NCBI GenBank assembly: GCA_049431945.1
Contig: JBMTDJ010000026.1
Coordinates: 1-23,704 of the forward strand
DNA: 23,704 bases
Direction: 5' to 3'
From: Mxb001 sp049431945
GTDB taxonomy: Bacteria; Actinomycetota; Actinomycetes; S36-B12
The position numbers and the translations under genes were made by a program. This document shows positions 22,462 through 23,704 of this stretch, piece after piece. The first letter of the stretch is position 1. Each line of letters starts with the position of its first letter. Below the pieces are notes generated by a model. The model saw only the letters and a program-made list of their open reading frames with translations. It did no database searches and was not told the origin of the DNA.

Positions 22462-23704
22462 CTACCACCCGCTGCTCCCGGGACTGGAGTGCCACAGTTT
22501 GGACGGGGCAGGCGCCCTGGCGTGATCGCCACCGGCGGGCTTGATGTCGGCGTACGGCGACTGCCGGAATCCGCTGGCGTGCACCAGCACGCGACGCGGC
22601 AGCCCGACAGGGGCGGCTTCGTCGTCCCGCCGGGCCTGGGGTGGTGCGGGCCGCGGGGAGGCAGCGACCAACTCCATCACCGCACCCACTCCGCCATGGC
22701 GCCACTCCTCGTGAACTGTGCCGAGGTCCCATGCACCGGTCGCGCGCAGGGAGACCCCACGCGGTCCGGTGCGACGCATCTCGCCGCGCACGAGCAGCAG
22801 CCAGGAGCCGAAGACGGTCGAGGCGTAGGGGCCTTGCACATCGTCGAAGAACGCCGCGTCGACCGGGCCGGTCGCATCGTCCAGGGTGAGGAAGATGACG
22901 CGCCGGCCGCTGCGCACCGGTGGGGTCTGCACCGCGACCTTCACTCCTGCGATGAGGATCTCGGCCTGCGAGCGCAGGGCGAGGAAGTCGCGGCCGCGCA
23001 CCAGGGGCGGGCGCATCGCCGATAGTGCATCGAGCATCGGCGCATAGAAGTCGACGACGTGGTGGCTGACGTCGAGGCCGAGCACCTCCATCTCGGTGCG
23101 CACCCGATCGGCGGGCCCCATCTCCGGCAGGCCGGTGAGCTGCGGCGGGGCGTCGCCAGCGAGGGCGTCGAAGCTGAGCTGCTCGACGCCGCTCTCGGAG
23201 CGAGTAGGCCGCGGGCCGCCGGCAGCGAGGTCGGCGACCTGGAGCAGCAGGTCGCGCCGGGTGATGCGGTGGTTCCGCCGGCGTAGTGGATCGCCGTCGG
23301 GCCGGCGGAGCCATCCCGCTTGGCGATCGGCGTCGCCGACCCCGTGCAGCGCATCGAACGCCCCGGTGAGCACCAGCCGCTCGACGACCGGCTGACTCAC
23401 CGACGCGCGACGCCAGAAGTCGGCCAGGGAGGAGTAGGGCCGGCGCTCGACGATGCGCTCCATCTCGGCCTCGCTCATGCCCTTGACATCGGCGAGCGCG
23501 ACGCGGATGGCGTAGGCAGCCGGTTCGCCACGGTTATCAAGGGTTACGGAGTCCGCTAAGCCTTGATAACCGGGATCACGTGGGTCTGCCGCGACTGGAT
23601 CACCCACGCGCTCGACGGTGTACGTCTGCTCCGACCTGTTGATGTCGACGCCGAGGATCGTGATGCCGAGGCTGCGCGCGTCGTCGAGGATGAGCCGCTT
23701 GGGA
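22462..23704 (-). CDS. dnaE2: error-prone DNA polymerase III alpha subunit, 3' part
   Basis: C-terminal 413 residues of a DnaE2-type C-family polymerase used in damage-induced synthesis; the gene enters from beyond the right edge. Visible parts, in order: LDDARSLGITILGVDINRSE, a linker, IRVALADVKGMSEAEMERIV (helix-hairpin-helix region), a candidate clamp-binding motif EQLSFD, the LGLDVSHHVVDFY motif, an OB-fold with ILIAGVKVAVQTPPVRSG and VIFLTLDDATGPVDAAFF, and the DnaE2 tail SPYADIKPAG then KLWHSSPGSSGW. A GTG at 23607 lies inside the gene and is not a start. The linker contains an in-frame palindrome (23531-23572) with a TTA codon. It precedes dinB by 34 bases. Confidence 0.94.
   Translation of the reverse strand, partial: PKRLILDDARSLGITILGVDINRSEQTYTVERVGDPVAADPRDPGYQGLADSVTLDNRGEPAAYAIRVALADVKGMSEAEMERIVERRPYSSLADFWRRASVSQPVVERLVLTGAFDALHGVGDADRQAGWLRRPDGDPLRRRNHRITRRDLLLQVADLAAGGPRPTRSESGVEQLSFDALAGDAPPQLTGLPEMGPADRVRTEMEVLGLDVSHHVVDFYAPMLDALSAMRPPLVRGRDFLALRSQAEILIAGVKVAVQTPPVRSGRRVIFLTLDDATGPVDAAFFDDVQGPYASTVFGSWLLLVRGEMRRTGPRGVSLRATGAWDLGTVHEEWRHGGVGAVMELVAASPRPAPPQARRDDEAAPVGLPRRVLVHASGFRQSPYADIKPAGGDHARAPAPSKLWHSSPGSSGW
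23531..23572. repeat. 42-bp near-perfect palindrome inside dnaE2
   Basis: The outer 12 bases (CGGTTATCAAGG at 23531-23542 and CCTTGATAACCG at 23561-23572) are perfectly complementary. Inside them TTA/TAA and CGGA/TCCG also pair around a central G at 23551, with one mismatch and one bulged base, so nearly the whole 42 bases can fold back. It is 14 codons long, about 52% GC, and keeps the dnaE2 frame. Confidence 0.8.

Noticed and set aside
23531..23572. Palindrome in dnaE2 as a dif or parS site
   Set aside because: It matches neither the parS consensus (TGTTTCACGTGAAACA) nor the 28-bp dif layout, and it lies inside a coding frame.
23605..23607. GTG at 23607 as the start of a short separate gene
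   Set aside because: The frame stays open to the window edge and the upstream residues (LDDARSLGITILGVDINRSE) match DnaE2, so the codon is internal.

Overview
The window is a high-GC (roughly two-thirds GC by eye) stretch of bacterial chromosome that looks actinobacterial. The reasons are the codon use, frequent GTG starts, a DUF3040 gene next to dinB, a MoxR-DUF58-transglutaminase operon, a DnaE2-type polymerase ending in the KLWHSSPGSSGW-type tail, and a dominant style of leaderless promoter. I cannot name a genus. There is no sign of a prophage, insertion sequence, CRISPR array, rRNA or tRNA, and every coding frame visible is intact apart from the two genes cut by the window edges.

Layout. 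1-983: 3' part of an AzgA-type purine permease. 1032-2726: a small membrane-anchored unknown, then two opposite-strand lipoproteins that appear to be diverged tandem paralogues. 2867-5533: glutathione peroxidase facing a molybdopterin oxidoreductase. 5610-7239: PH-like membrane protein translationally coupled to a DUF72 protein, then a convergent DoxX-like protein. 7307-9609: a membrane-anchored SGNH-fold protein that has lost its catalytic Ser and His, a Cupin_3-like protein, and a divergent PucR-type regulator. 9610-9859: gene-free, with a strong hairpin. 9860-13699: TauE/SafE permease, a glyoxalase-like/TPR-like fusion, a methyltransferase, a patatin-like phospholipase and a small ABM-like protein. 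13865-16085: a secreted/anchored lipase with palindromes at its promoter, and a coupled MaoC dehydratase plus VOC pair. 16147-20628: moxR, DUF58 and tgpA-like transglutaminase operon. 20655-23704: DUF3040, dinB (Pol IV) and the 3' part of dnaE2, all on the minus strand.

How they work together. Most of the window is housekeeping or accessory metabolism in one- to three-gene units. Two units look functionally joined. The first is moxR-DUF58-transglutaminase (cell-envelope linked in known relatives). The second is dnaE2-dinB, a translesion-synthesis pair separated by 34 bases. The cupin/PucR divergent pair is a plausible regulator-target arrangement.

Most notable points: (i) a 42-bp near-perfect palindrome, in frame and AT-richer than its surroundings, inside dnaE2; (ii) a very regular promoter grammar, TAnnnT followed by exactly 6-8 bases and then the start codon, seen at about ten genes and useful for choosing starts; (iii) a pseudo-SGNH protein; (iv) a glyoxalase/TPR-like fusion. 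I found no large, clearly new multi-gene system.
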